Shown: positions 1 to 8,116, counted from the stretch's first letter. The stretch: 64,000 nucleotides of DNA from Eubacterium maltosivorans (GCF_002441855.2 NZ_CP029487.1:2914001-2978000); one strand, 5' to 3'. Translations and numbers: made by a program. The notes: a model not told the origin generated them from the sequence alone.

Positions 1-876
1 GGGATAGAGGTACTGGTCCATACGCCCCGGGTTATAGCTGGCTGCGTTTTGCTCCATAAAAATGCAGGTATGGTAAATATAGAAGGACTGGAGCGCTTCG
101 CGGAAGGTGCGGGCGGGCTTTTCAGGAACCCGGCCGCAAATGTCGGAGATGGCGAGCAGCTCTTCTTTTCGAGCAGGGTCTTCCTCGAGACCGGCCAGCC
201 TCAGGGCTTCGGCCGAATAGCGCGCAGCCAGCTTTACAATGCCGTCCGCGCTCAGTGAAAGCGCCCGGAGATAGACCAGCTTCTCATAATGGCCTGGTTT
301 TGTGATATCCAGGGAAGCTCTGGTTTCCTCGATACGTCTTCTTACGCCTTCAATCCCTTCGTTGATGATCATCTCATAGCCTGCGGTGGTCTCGCCCCAG
401 CCGCGGACAGCCTTGCGGTTAATATACAGGACGCCGCAGTCACGCAGAATACGGGTTTCCTCGGGAATCTGGCAGAGCCATTTTTCATAGGTCGAACGCC
501 CGCTCCAGTAAGGCCGGATCTCGTTGATGAAGCTTTCCCGGTCCTCGTCCTTTAAATAGAAAGGATCATACTCTCTGCTGCTGATGGTGTCCAGCTCGTC
601 ATCAAGAACGGACCAGCAGGTATCTGGACAAAGCAGGCCGCCGCGCTGCTTGCTGCCAGAATTGCCGACGATGAGTTCGTCTCCCCAGATTTTGACGGTT
701 TTTTCCATGCACTGTTTGCGGAAAGCGTAGGCTTTTTGCACAACAAAGGGCTCGCCTTCGGATTCTTTAAATCCACGTGTTAAAATCAGCGCGTTTTCGA
801 GGTCCATTTCCGGACGGGTGTTTAACACGCGATCTTTAAGTCTCATGATACGCTTCATATAGGCTTTGTCTTCCAT
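1..876 (-). CDS. Glycyl radical enzyme (pyruvate formate-lyase-like), N-terminal part, cut by window edge
   Basis: About 292 N-terminal residues are present; the rest, including the active-site Cys and the C-terminal glycyl radical loop, lies outside the window. The reading frame is open from three tandem ATGs (882, 879, 876) to base 1; 876 has the best spacing (8 nt) from GGAGG at 885-889. The segment ends in GRMDQYLYP, a motif typical of the PFL-like glycyl radical family, and carries DELIVGN and the stretch CPDTCW near residue 90. These enzymes are oxygen-sensitive dehydratases or lyases that need a radical-SAM activase. The neighbouring proC makes a hydroxyproline dehydratase conceivable, since that enzyme yields pyrroline-5-carboxylate, but the sequence before GRMDQ does not look like the C. 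difficile HypD I remember. Substrate unassigned. Confidence 0.85.
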   Translation of the reverse strand, partial: MEDKAYMKRIMRLKDRVLNTRPEMDLENALILTRGFKESEGEPFVVQKAYAFRKQCMEKTVKIWGDELIVGNSGSKQRGGLLCPDTCWSVLDDELDTISSREYDPFYLKDEDRESFINEIRPYWSGRSTYEKWLCQIPEETRILRDCGVLYINRKAVRGWGETTAGYEMIINEGIEGVRRRIEETRASLDITKPGHYEKLVYLRALSLSADGIVKLAARYSAEALRLAGLEEDPARKEELLAISDICGRVPEKPARTFREALQSFYIYHTCIFMEQNAASYNPGRMDQYLYP

Positions 877-925
877 CATCATTACCTCCAAATAAAATAC
901 TGCTGGAAAATTCTTCTTAATGATT

Positions 926-954
926 ACTATATCACGTTGTTCGTTGTTTGACAA
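926..954 (-). promoter_or_regulatory. Sigma-A-type promoter of the glycyl radical enzyme gene
   Basis: On the minus strand TTGTCA (954-949) and TATAGT (931-926) are 17 bp apart, with the start expected near 919. The promoter sits directly downstream of a long palindrome at 958-981. Confidence 0.6.
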
Positions 955-957
955 GAT

Positions 958-981
958 AAAAATGTCATATATGACATTTTT
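958..981. promoter_or_regulatory. Perfect 24-bp palindrome, probable activator operator
   Basis: The core reads TGTCATATATGACA and the perfect symmetry extends five A/T pairs on each side. It lies 3 bp upstream of the -35 box of the glycyl radical enzyme promoter, centred near -50. The TGTCA-N4-TGACA form resembles sites of CRP/FNR-family regulators; that assignment is inference. Confidence 0.55.
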
Positions 982-1016
982 CTTATGAGAAAATAGAGTT
1001 TTTAAAGATTCAGGAC

Positions 1017-1053
1017 AATAAAAAACGGCGGACAAAGAATCGGCTGTCCGCCG
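1017..1053 (-). terminator. Intrinsic terminator of proC
   Basis: GGCGGACA (1027-1034) pairs with TGTCCGCC (1045-1052), extended by one C-G pair, and a T-run follows on the minus strand. It separates proC from the glycyl radical enzyme gene, so the two are not one simple operon. Confidence 0.85.
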
Positions 1054-1064
1054 GATGGCTTTTG

Positions 1065-1871
1065 TTATAGCTGGCCAAGCTCTCTGCATCGGTCGACGCA
1101 GGCCTTGACGCCCTCTTTCAAGCAGGTATCAAAGCCGAGCTCATCCATTTTGTCCAGGGCCGCCAGGGTCGTACCGCCAGGCAGGCGAAGCTTGTTTTCC
1201 AGGGCTTCGGCGCTCATGCCAGAGCTCAGAAGCGTTTCGGCGCTTCCCTTCATGGTCTGGGCGAAAAGCCGGAGCGCTGTGTTTTCATCCATGCCCATCT
1301 GTACAGCTTCATCAACGATAACGCGGGCCATATGATAGAAATACGCCGGGGCAGAACCGTTGATCGGAACCACCTCACACATGAGGGCTTCGGGGATTTC
1401 CTCGACGATTCCGCAGCTTGTCAGGAAGCGGTCCACTTCTCTGTAGTCGTCATCGCTCACGGCAGCTGCGCGGGAGACGGCAAAAGCGCCCAGGCCTGCC
1501 TGCGCTGTCAGGGTCGGCATGCAGCGGACAACCTTACAGGTGTCTGTAAGTCTTTCCTGATACCACTGATTGCTGATCCCGGCCGCAAGAGAGAGAAGGA
1601 CTGTTTCGGCAGAGAATGTGCTTTTAATCTGGGGGACAATGGAGTCAATAACCTGAGGTGTCACAGCGACAACGACAACAGGCGCCTCCCGGACCAAATC
1701 CTCAATGGATTCATAAACGGTGTAGCCGTTTTTCATAAAACGTTCGCGAACCTCCGGTGAAACATCGAAGATTCCGATTTCTCCAGGTGAGTAGACGCCG
1801 CTCTTTTCAATTCCTGAAAGAATGGCCTGAACAATGTTTCCGGCACCGATAAATCTAACAGTTGCATTCAT
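1065..1871 (-). CDS. proC: Pyrroline-5-carboxylate reductase
   Basis: The 268-residue product is the cytosolic enzyme that reduces pyrroline-5-carboxylate to proline with NAD(P)H. The Rossmann start reads FIGAGNIVQAIL, and the C-terminal signature LPGGTTLAALDKM is the conserved PGGTT block of the family; the length is normal. The gene has its own promoter and terminator. Its place beside a glycyl radical enzyme recalls the hydroxyproline-dehydratase/P5C-reductase pairs of clostridia, where the dehydratase product is the reductase substrate, but the usual biosynthetic role is equally possible. Confidence 0.93.
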   Translation of the reverse strand: MNATVRFIGAGNIVQAILSGIEKSGVYSPGEIGIFDVSPEVRERFMKNGYTVYESIEDLVREAPVVVVAVTPQVIDSIVPQIKSTFSAETVLLSLAAGISNQWYQERLTDTCKVVRCMPTLTAQAGLGAFAVSRAAAVSDDDYREVDRFLTSCGIVEEIPEALMCEVVPINGSAPAYFYHMARVIVDEAVQMGMDENTALRLFAQTMKGSAETLLSSGMSAEALENKLRLPGGTTLAALDKMDELGFDTCLKEGVKACVDRCRELGQL

Positions 1872-1936
1872 TCTTTTACCCCTTCCTTTCCGTGGTGTAA
1901 CAAGCGCAGGGAGTACGCCTTGTTACCTCTGAATCT

Positions 1937-1965
1937 AGTATATTGCGACTTTATATTTTTGTCAA
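1937..1965 (-). promoter_or_regulatory. Promoter of proC
   Basis: TTGACA (1965-1960), 17-bp spacer and TATACT (1942-1937) on the minus strand. The rest of the gap up to about 2100 is AT-rich and I see no gene in it. Confidence 0.7.
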
Positions 1966-2102
1966 GATAATTTATGATAATTTTTCCTATAGTACAAAAA
2001 TGTGATATAAGAAAATAGAGTAGGAGGCGCAACTGCAGGAAAAGTAGCTGTTAGTGTGCGTATTTTTATAAATTATCATAATAAAGTTTATTTTGAAATA
2101 CG

Positions 2103-2137
2103 AAAAAGAACCCCTTTTCTATTAAGAGAGGGGATTC
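2103..2137 (-). terminator. Intrinsic terminator of the MFS gene
   Basis: GAATCCCC and GGGGTTC form an imperfect hairpin on the minus strand followed by a run of five T, 84 bp after the stop codon of the transporter. Confidence 0.7.
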
Positions 2138-2220
2138 TTTAAAAGTTGCTGGTATACTCAATGCCATTTAATGATCAGCTTCGAATTCGCTCAGTCAATA
2201 AATTTAACACCAAATTTGTC

Positions 2221-3480
2221 TTAGCCCTCTACTCCCCGGGCTTTAATTTTCATACCTCGGCGTTTTAAAAGAACCGCCGATAAAATTCCCAAAGCCGACC
2301 AGACCACCATCCAGACAATCATGATGTTAAAACCAATGGTCACATCGCCTTGTGCCTCCCCGTAAGCCAGAAAACGGCTGATAATCGGCGCGACAAAAAT
2401 ATCCGGCGACAGCCCGATGAGGGAGATAATCCCAGTGGCGATGCCCGTCATGGCCAGCGGCACACCCGCCTCGCCTAAAATTGACCAATAGGTCGATTTG
2501 ATCACATTGACCAGATAAGCCAGAATCACTGTGACCACCACACAGATCATGGTTGTCTGAGAGGTGAAGAACACCGCAGCAGCACAGACCCCAGTGGCCA
2601 GAAAGGCAAAGAACATCCCTGATCCCTTGAATTTGAATTTATCCATAATGATCCCGCCCGAGATTCCCGCGACAAAAACAATGATGTAGCTCCTGATAAT
2701 GGACAAAGTGCTGGAGAGCTCAGGCGTGATCATCAGAACACGGGTGCAGTAGGTACCCATATAGCTGTTGGCTGTGTTCCATAAAATGTACCCGCACATA
2801 ATGACAAAAATACACAACCAGATCGAGGATTTGCCAAAGGCTTTCCACATACTCTCCTTCTTTCCCGTCACAACCGTTTCCTTACCTTTGTCTTTATCAA
2901 AATCCGGCACCAGGAAAACGACCAGCAGCGTCAGCAGGGCAAAAACCGCGGCGTTGATCAACAGCACGGCCCTGAAGCCCGCCGCTTCCGTTGCAAAAAG
3001 TCCCATGACGCCCAGGCAGATAAAAGCTACGATGGTCTGCCCGACACCGCGGACTCCCTCGCTGATGCCAAATAGACGCCCCTGCTCGCTCTCATCACCC
3101 AGATTCCGGATCGCCTTGAGATAGGGCGACCAGAAGGTCCCCACACTGAATATACCATAAAGCCCATGGATAACGATCAGCGCTGTAAAGCCAGGAAACA
3201 TCGAGTACCACAGGGTAATGAGACACATAGCCGCACAGGACAAAATCAGCAGTTTCTTCGTATTGAATTTTTCCGCCAGAATCCCGCTGGGTACATAGCC
3301 GATGACACTCAGCGTCCCATAGACGCCAGCAAGCGTCCCCAGCTGTATGTCTGTGATTCCCAGCGCGGCGACCATCTGATCATAAAATGTAAAGCGGATC
3401 AGTGGTGCCAGGTATGCGATTCCTGCGATAACGCTCAGGATAATGAGAACAATGTTTCTTTTTGACTTATCCAAATTCAT
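2221..3480 (-). CDS. MFS transporter linked to an MttB-type methyltransferase
   Basis: A 419-residue integral membrane protein with about 12 hydrophobic segments. It has the MFS loop pattern GILAEKFNTKKLL after the second helix (residues about 63-75). It closely resembles the transporter at 33830-35104, including the first 60 residues and the stretch TYCTRVL. Each of the two lies beside one of the two near-identical MttB-type genes, so the likely substrate is the methylated compound consumed by that enzyme or its demethylated product. The start has an AAGGGG ribosome site. It is transcribed away from mttB-like 3731-5188, and both promoters carry the same operator. Confidence 0.88.
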   Translation of the reverse strand: MNLDKSKRNIVLIILSVIAGIAYLAPLIRFTFYDQMVAALGITDIQLGTLAGVYGTLSVIGYVPSGILAEKFNTKKLLILSCAAMCLITLWYSMFPGFTALIVIHGLYGIFSVGTFWSPYLKAIRNLGDESEQGRLFGISEGVRGVGQTIVAFICLGVMGLFATEAAGFRAVLLINAAVFALLTLLVVFLVPDFDKDKGKETVVTGKKESMWKAFGKSSIWLCIFVIMCGYILWNTANSYMGTYCTRVLMITPELSSTLSIIRSYIIVFVAGISGGIIMDKFKFKGSGMFFAFLATGVCAAAVFFTSQTTMICVVVTVILAYLVNVIKSTYWSILGEAGVPLAMTGIATGIISLIGLSPDIFVAPIISRFLAYGEAQGDVTIGFNIMIVWMVVWSALGILSAVLLKRRGMKIKARGVEG

Positions 3481-3560
3481 AATTTTCCCCTTACTTTTGT
3501 TATTTTTTTAAAGAATAATGACAGAAGCCACTTTTTGGTGCTTTTATCGTGTTTTTTCGT

Positions 3561-3577
3561 AAAATACAGGTATTATT
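3561..3577. promoter_or_regulatory. Operator copy 1 (TACAGGTATTATT)
   Basis: TACAGGTATTATT, preceded by AAA, lies at the predicted transcription start of the MFS gene. The same 13 bp recur at 3698-3710, and a variant (ACATGTATTT) recurs at the second mttB/transporter locus at 31.9-32.2 kb. Confidence 0.6.
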
Positions 3578-3584
3578 TAAGCAA

Positions 3585-3614
3585 ATCATACCATGCTTTT
3601 ATCCAATAAGTCAA
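3585..3614 (-). promoter_or_regulatory. Promoter of the MFS gene
   Basis: TTGACT (3614-3609), 18-bp spacer, TATGAT (3590-3585) on the minus strand. The predicted start near 3578 abuts the operator at 3561-3577. Confidence 0.6.
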
Positions 3615-3658
3615 CTATTCCTCTTATAAGAATTATTTTTCTTATAGTGTCATTTTTC

Positions 3659-3687
3659 TTGACTTTTCTCTTTTTTGGTGCTATATT
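3659..3687 (+). promoter_or_regulatory. Promoter of mttB-like gene
   Basis: TTGACT (3659-3664), 17-bp spacer, TATATT (3682-3687). The start is expected near 3694, inside the second operator copy. Confidence 0.65.
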
Positions 3688-3693
3688 TTAACT

Positions 3694-3710
3694 AAAGTAC
3701 AGGTATTATT
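3694..3710. promoter_or_regulatory. Operator copy 2 (TACAGGTATTATT)
   Basis: An exact repeat of the 13-bp core found at 3565-3577, again immediately downstream of a -10 box. Placement over the start point fits repression by a shared regulator; the XRE-cupin gene at 5307-5879 is the nearest candidate. Confidence 0.6.
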
Positions 3711-3730
3711 AAATTTAAAGGAGTAAAATG

Positions 3731-5188
3731 ATGTATTCAAACAGAAAATTCTATGAAAATTATGTATCCACACGCGACGTTGAGCTGCTGCACGACTATA
3801 CCATGCGGGTTTTAAAGGAAGTTGGCGTTTCCTTTGCCTGTGAAGAGGCACTGGAAGTTTTTAAAAAACATGGTGCCAACGTTGACGGTAACATCGTCAA
3901 ATTTGACGAAACTCTTCTCAACAAAGCATTGGAAACGGTTCCGAAATCCCTCACCATCTACACACCGGACGGTGAAACCAAAATCGGCGAGCGCTTCAGA
4001 CCAAAGACCGTCGGCTGCTACGGTCCGCCCACCTTCTTATTTGAAGACGATACCTACAGAATCGCACAGAAAGATGATATGGTCAAATTTCTCAAGCTTA
4101 TGGACACCAGCGACGTCACCGATTTTGTTAACAACTCAGCCTATGACACACCAGACCTTGACAAAACCCAAGATGACTTTTACATGCCCCAAGTCGCCAT
4201 GTGTCTGAAATACTCGAAAAAACCGACCTACGGAAATGTCGCCAACAGCATGAATGTCCGGGGTAAAAGTCTGAAGCAGGCCGCCAAGGATATCGCTGTT
4301 CTCTACAAGGAATTTTACGACATCTGGGACAAACCAGTGCTGCTCACCAACTGCTGTGCTTTGTCTCCTCTCGGCTATTCCTATGAAGTGCTGGACAACA
4401 TCATCGGCCTGGTCGAGGAAGGACAGCCCGTGGTTGTTATTACCTGCTCCATGACCAACCTTACCGCACCTGCATCGCTCATGGGTTCTGTGGTTCAGAA
4501 CAACGCCACTATTTTAGCGGGCATCGTCCTGACCCAGCTGATCAACCCGGGAACACCAGTCCTTTACGGTTCTGTCTCTACCGCTAGTGATATGCGTACT
4601 GTCACCTGCGCCACCGGCGCGCCGGAAGCACAGCTGATTCAGATGTCCGCCCTGGCACTCGGCCGTTATTACCAGGTTCCTGTACGTACAGGGATCTGTG
4701 TTACCGATGCCCTGAAGCCCGACTACCAGGCTGGTGTGGAAAGCTTTATCAACCTGATGCCCTCCTACCTCGGCAAGGCGGACTTCATTCTCAACAATGC
4801 CGGCATCCTGAGCTCCTTTGCTGTGGGAAGCTATGAAAAATACATCATGGATGAAGAAATCAATCGCGTTCTCATGCGCCTGAACAAAGGCATTGATGTC
4901 AGCGACACCAAAGGTGAAAAAATCCTGGCCGAAATCAAAAAGGCCGGTCCTCTGGGAAACTTCCTTTCCGGACGTACCCCCAAAGAATACCGCCAGGAGC
5001 ATCACCTCACCAACCTGTTCAACCGCAAAGCAGGCAACCCGCAGCCCCTCTATGAAGAAATCGGCGACATCCGGGACCGTGCCTGTAAAATCATCGAAGA
5101 GCGCGTCGAAAGCTACAAGCTGCCAGATCTCACGAAAACCCAGCAGGATATCCTAAACCGTTTCCTCCCAGAGGACGAAAAATTCTAA
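3731..5188 (+). CDS. MttB-superfamily (trimethylamine methyltransferase-like) protein, non-pyrrolysine
   Basis: A 485-residue protein of the MttB family, cytosolic corrinoid-dependent methyltransferases that move a methyl group from a quaternary or tertiary amine to a corrinoid protein. True trimethylamine MttB contains pyrrolysine at an in-frame amber codon; this frame has none, so a quaternary amine such as a betaine is more likely. More than three quarters of residues match the product of 30463-31920, from the N-terminal VSTRDVELLH to the last residues LPEDEKF. Two ATGs are available (3728, 3731); 3731 has better spacing from GGAG and matches the paralogue start. No corrinoid protein gene is adjacent; the one at 28319-28966 could serve it. 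Substrate not determined. Confidence 0.9.
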   Translation: MYSNRKFYENYVSTRDVELLHDYTMRVLKEVGVSFACEEALEVFKKHGANVDGNIVKFDETLLNKALETVPKSLTIYTPDGETKIGERFRPKTVGCYGPPTFLFEDDTYRIAQKDDMVKFLKLMDTSDVTDFVNNSAYDTPDLDKTQDDFYMPQVAMCLKYSKKPTYGNVANSMNVRGKSLKQAAKDIAVLYKEFYDIWDKPVLLTNCCALSPLGYSYEVLDNIIGLVEEGQPVVVITCSMTNLTAPASLMGSVVQNNATILAGIVLTQLINPGTPVLYGSVSTASDMRTVTCATGAPEAQLIQMSALALGRYYQVPVRTGICVTDALKPDYQAGVESFINLMPSYLGKADFILNNAGILSSFAVGSYEKYIMDEEINRVLMRLNKGIDVSDTKGEKILAEIKKAGPLGNFLSGRTPKEYRQEHHLTNLFNRKAGNPQPLYEEIGDIRDRACKIIEERVESYKLPDLTKTQQDILNRFLPEDEKF

Positions 5189-5207
5189 CACCCTCCAATC
5201 TTTCATG

Positions 5208-5239
5208 GGCCGCGCAGCCACATCGTGCGCGGCCTTTTT
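5208..5239 (+). terminator. Terminator of mttB-like gene
   Basis: GGCCGCGC and GCGCGGCC form a perfect 8-bp stem followed by TTTTT. Confidence 0.9.
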
Positions 5240-5250
5240 CCGTAAAAAAT

Positions 5251-5288
5251 AAAAAAGCCCGACGCCGCTTCAGGCATCGGACTTTTTT
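5251..5288 (-). terminator. Terminator of the XRE-cupin gene
   Basis: A 10-bp stem (GTCCGATGCC with GGCGTCGGGC, containing wobbles) followed by six T on the minus strand. Confidence 0.85.
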
Positions 5289-5306
5289 ATCAAATTTATT
5301 TTATCC

Positions 5307-5879
5307 CTAATCACAAATTTCAATCCAATAGCTTACACAGTCCTCTGCCGAGAGGTTTGTCACGATGTGCTTTGTGTTGGCCCGGATCATGATGCAGTCC
5401 CCTTCCTCGAGGGCGTAGTTCTCTCCCTCGACCTCCATGCCCAGATTTCCTCTGGCCACAATCCCGAACTCGTCATAACTGTGGACCGTGTAGGACTTTT
5501 CATTCATACCGCCTCGCAGGGTCATGACATTGACCTTGAAGCCCGCCATACCGTCAAAAACTGACTCGAAATCCATGGAGTCGCTGATGCCATAAATGGG
5601 GAGCCGCTGATCCTTCCGGACCACATAAGTCTTATCTTTTTGGTCGTTGTTGATCTTTTCTACTTCGCCCGCGTCAACCATCAGCTCGTTGGCCGTAATG
5701 TTCAGTGCAAAACACAGGCGCTGGATGTTTTTTACCGAAGGATTGACCTCACCCCGCTCAATTTTGCTGATGTATCCAGCGGAGATTCCTGATTCGTCAG
5801 CCAGCTGCTGCAGCGTCATTGACTTTTCCTTGCGGAAACGCTTTAATTTTGTGCCGATCAGTTTAGTATCCGTCATCAT
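5307..5879 (-). CDS. XRE-family regulator with C-terminal cupin domain
   Basis: A 190-residue transcription factor. Residues about 8-65 form an XRE helix-turn-helix (LKRFRKEKSMTLQQLADESG, then GYISKIERG); residues about 110-188 form a cupin_2 sensor barrel with the EGDCIMIRANTKH block. Proteins of this layout often repress or activate small-molecule catabolic genes and sense the substrate through the cupin. It faces the mttB-like gene convergently and is the obvious candidate to bind the repeated TACAGGTATT operator, which is inference. Two tandem ATGs leave the start uncertain by one codon. Confidence 0.9.
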   Translation of the reverse strand: MMTDTKLIGTKLKRFRKEKSMTLQQLADESGISAGYISKIERGEVNPSVKNIQRLCFALNITANELMVDAGEVEKINNDQKDKTYVVRKDQRLPIYGISDSMDFESVFDGMAGFKVNVMTLRGGMNEKSYTVHSYDEFGIVARGNLGMEVEGENYALEEGDCIMIRANTKHIVTNLSAEDCVSYWIEICD

Positions 5880-5918
5880 TTTTTTCCTTTAAAATTACTA
5901 TTGATTTCAGAATTTATA

Positions 5919-6292
5919 TTGATTGTTCTGTTAAGAAAATTATACCATAAAATAAGAAAAATTATAAGACAAATGCTGGAATGAATCAATTTTTTTCTTT
6001 GGACGTGTATTCTTTGGCGTGCTTGAGTAGTTCTGGCCTTAGATTATTTTGACTGAAATCTTACGGTAACTGCTTCTCGGTGTCAGGCTGTCAAAGAAGC
6101 CGACTGCTTGATTCAAAGAAAAAGCAATTAAAAGTGCAGCCAAAGGCCGTATCGCATCAAATTTGCAAAAGGCAGATTTGCACCATAACTATCTACTGAA
6201 CAATCCTCTTTTTAACGCTTTATCGCTTCATGATAAAGTTTTTTGCCACGCTGACACCTTGCTTGTGTTTAGCAAGCAGGGTGTTTTTTATG
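5919..6292 (+). ncRNA. Possible small RNA: promoter and tandem terminators without a coding gene
   Basis: The 419-bp gap between 5880 and 6298 has no convincing ORF. TTGATT (5919-5924) and TATACC (5941-5946) are 16 bp apart on the plus strand. Two plus-strand hairpins with T-runs follow at about 6217-6242 (CTTTATC with GATAAAG) and 6254-6289 (12-bp stem ACACCTTGCTTG with one wobble). No plus-strand gene explains these terminators. A transcript of roughly 340 nt starting near 5953 is inferred. Confidence 0.35.
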
Positions 6293-6298
6293 ATCCTT

Positions 6299-6820
6299 TT
6301 ATTCAGCCAGACTAAAGGACACCTCCACGCTCCCGCTCCCAAGGGCGTCGGCCAGGCCGGCAGCGTCTGTGATAGACCCCAGGCGGGTATAGCTGTAAGC
6401 GCTCTGAAACCCCTTGTAAAACAGGACGAGACAGTTATCCCCATAGAGCATCAGGTCACCAGGGGCAATACTGTCTGGCCGCCCGGCGTTTGTTGGCAGT
6501 GTATCTGAAAGAAAAAAATATTTTTCGTTTCCGTTCATTTCATCCATGTTTAAGGTCATGGGCATGGCGTTGACCAGGGCTTTTGCGGCCGGGGTATCCT
6601 CGAGCTGTGCGGTGTAAATCCTGCCCCCAACCTGGACGTGCAGCTCTGTGCCGGCAGTGCGTTCAGCCTCGGTTTCGGGCTGCGCAGAAATCTGAGCCGT
6701 CGGGCTGGGCGGCGCTGGTTCAGGTGTGCCTGAGCCCGGCGCGCCCTGGGAACAGCCTGCGAGAGCAGCAGCCAGAAGCAGAGAGCAGCACAGGAAAGCG
6801 GCTTTCAGGCGAATTATCAC
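6299..6820 (-). CDS. Cyclophilin-like-fold lipoprotein
   Basis: A 173-residue exported protein. The first 22 residues are a lipoprotein signal with lipobox LAGC, followed by a Pro/Thr/Glu-rich linker to about residue 55. The remaining 115 residues (VGGRIYTAQLEDTPAAKAL onward, with PGDLMLYGDNCLVLFYK) resemble the small cyclophilin-like-fold domain often found beside flavodoxins and aldo/keto reductases. The start is GTG with GGAGG 8 nt upstream. It is the last gene of a three-gene minus-strand cluster. Function is unknown; peptidyl-prolyl isomerase activity is not implied. Confidence 0.75.
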   Translation of the reverse strand: MIIRLKAAFLCCSLLLAAALAGCSQGAPGSGTPEPAPPSPTAQISAQPETEAERTAGTELHVQVGGRIYTAQLEDTPAAKALVNAMPMTLNMDEMNGNEKYFFLSDTLPTNAGRPDSIAPGDLMLYGDNCLVLFYKGFQSAYSYTRLGSITDAAGLADALGSGSVEVSFSLAE

Positions 6821-6844
6821 TGTTAGTACCTCCGATACGCTTGT

Positions 6845-7387
6845 TTAGAGCGCTCTACCCATATCATAGGCCGCCTTTAAGATAGGCGGTGCGTTTTTAG
6901 CCGCGCCCATACCGTCCAGGCCAGTACCCCGAAGCACGCCAGTCAGCTTTGCGCGTTCAAAGCAGTCGATCCAGCCCTGAAGGCCCTTGATCGCGCCGTC
7001 CATTGAGTCCCCGTTTTCATCTGCCGAGGTGGCAAGCAAATAGATGTCTCTGAAGGCATAATCGGCTGGAAACAGTGGATTGCTGCGGTCGAGCAGCGTT
7101 TTCATCTGACCGGACATTTCATAAAAGTAGATGGGCGTTGCGAACACCAGCACATCGGCGCGCAGCATTTTATCCACAATGGCGTTGGCGTCGTCCTGAA
7201 GGACACAGCGCTTGGTTTTCTGGCAGGCCAGGCAGCCCCGGCAGAATCCAATGCTTTTGCCGGCCATGCTGATCTTCTCGGCGTCATGGCCCGCGTCTCT
7301 GGCGCCTTGTGTGAACGCATCGGCCAGTGTGTCAGAATTGCCCCCTTTGCGGGGACTGGTTGAAAGGATTAGAATATTTTTTTTCAT
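6845..7387 (-). CDS. Flavodoxin-fold NAD(P)H-dependent oxidoreductase
   Basis: A 180-residue protein with an FMN-binding start (STSPRKGGNSDTLA, residues 9-22) and the loop FATPIYFYEMSGQMK, both typical of NADPH-dependent FMN reductase/iron-sulfur flavoprotein relatives. A cysteine cluster CRGCLACQKTKRC (about residues 49-61) follows the pattern that binds an Fe-S cluster in this family. It probably carries electrons to a quinone or other acceptor; the exact substrate is unknown. It lies 24 bp upstream of the lipoprotein gene and 33 bp downstream of the acetyltransferase, so one transcript is likely. Confidence 0.85.
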   Translation of the reverse strand: MKKNILILSTSPRKGGNSDTLADAFTQGARDAGHDAEKISMAGKSIGFCRGCLACQKTKRCVLQDDANAIVDKMLRADVLVFATPIYFYEMSGQMKTLLDRSNPLFPADYAFRDIYLLATSADENGDSMDGAIKGLQGWIDCFERAKLTGVLRGTGLDGMGAAKNAPPILKAAYDMGRAL

Positions 7388-7420
7388 GGCGGATTACCTC
7401 TTTCTCTGAAAATTTGTATT

Positions 7421-7996
7421 TTATGCGTCAAGCTCGCGGATGACCTTCGCGGGAACGCCGGCAGCGATGGTATTTGCCGGAACATCCTTTGTTACCACCG
7501 CGCCGGCGGCGATGACCGCGTTATCCCCGATGGTCACGCCAGGCACCACCGTGACGCTTGCGCCCAGCCAGACATTTTTGCCGATGACCACAGGAGCCGG
7601 GTGCATGGAGCTCCGCCTTTGGGAGGAAAAATCGTGATTGAGGGTGGTCAGCACTGCGTTATGGCCGATGAGCGCGCCGTCGCCGATAGTAATGCCGCCC
7701 TGATCCTGGAAACGGCAGCCACTGTTGATAAAGACGTTTTTCCCTACCGTAATATTTTTTCCGCAGTCGGTATAAAAAGGCGGAAACAGGCCAAAGGAAG
7801 CGTCCACCGGTTTACCGGTGAGTCTGGAGAACAGAGCCCGAACCTCCTCCGGCTCATGATAGGCGCTGTTGAGCTCGCAGGTTATCTTCAGGGCCTCCTG
7901 GCTTACTTTGTGCATATATTCGTGGACCGGTGAATCCCCATCGACGGTTTCGCCGCGGTTCAGATGGTCTAAAAATTCATTGAGATTCATTTGCAT
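7421..7996 (-). CDS. Sugar O-acetyltransferase (maltose/galactoside acetyltransferase-like)
   Basis: A 191-residue left-handed beta-helix acetyltransferase. The N-terminal half carries [20 protein letters not shown], and the hexapeptide repeats run from about residue 70 to 185, ending [19 protein letters not shown]. These are the marks of the acetyl-CoA-dependent maltose/galactoside acetyltransferase group. The start has AAAGGA 4 nt upstream. It is the first gene of the cluster divergent from the LysR gene. Confidence 0.9.
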   Translation of the reverse strand: MQMNLNEFLDHLNRGETVDGDSPVHEYMHKVSQEALKITCELNSAYHEPEEVRALFSRLTGKPVDASFGLFPPFYTDCGKNITVGKNVFINSGCRFQDQGGITIGDGALIGHNAVLTTLNHDFSSQRRSSMHPAPVVIGKNVWLGASVTVVPGVTIGDNAVIAAGAVVTKDVPANTIAAGVPAKVIRELDA

Positions 7997-8059
7997 GGTT
8001 TCCTTTCGTGTTCATTTTCTGCAGGCTTATTATATAATCGGCAGAACTGAAATAGCAAA

Positions 8060-8116
8060 TACTTATAGCCTATATTTATCCATACTTGACAAGCATATCT
8101 AAGCCAACTATACTGA
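8060..8116. promoter_or_regulatory. LysR-type divergent promoter region
   Basis: TTGACA (8086-8091), 17 bp and TATACT (8109-8114) form the promoter of the LysR gene. On the minus strand a TATAAT with TTGCTA 18 bp upstream (about 8034-8063) fits the acetyltransferase cluster. The symmetric TATAGCCTATA (8064-8074) between them is a candidate LysR operator. Confidence 0.5.
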
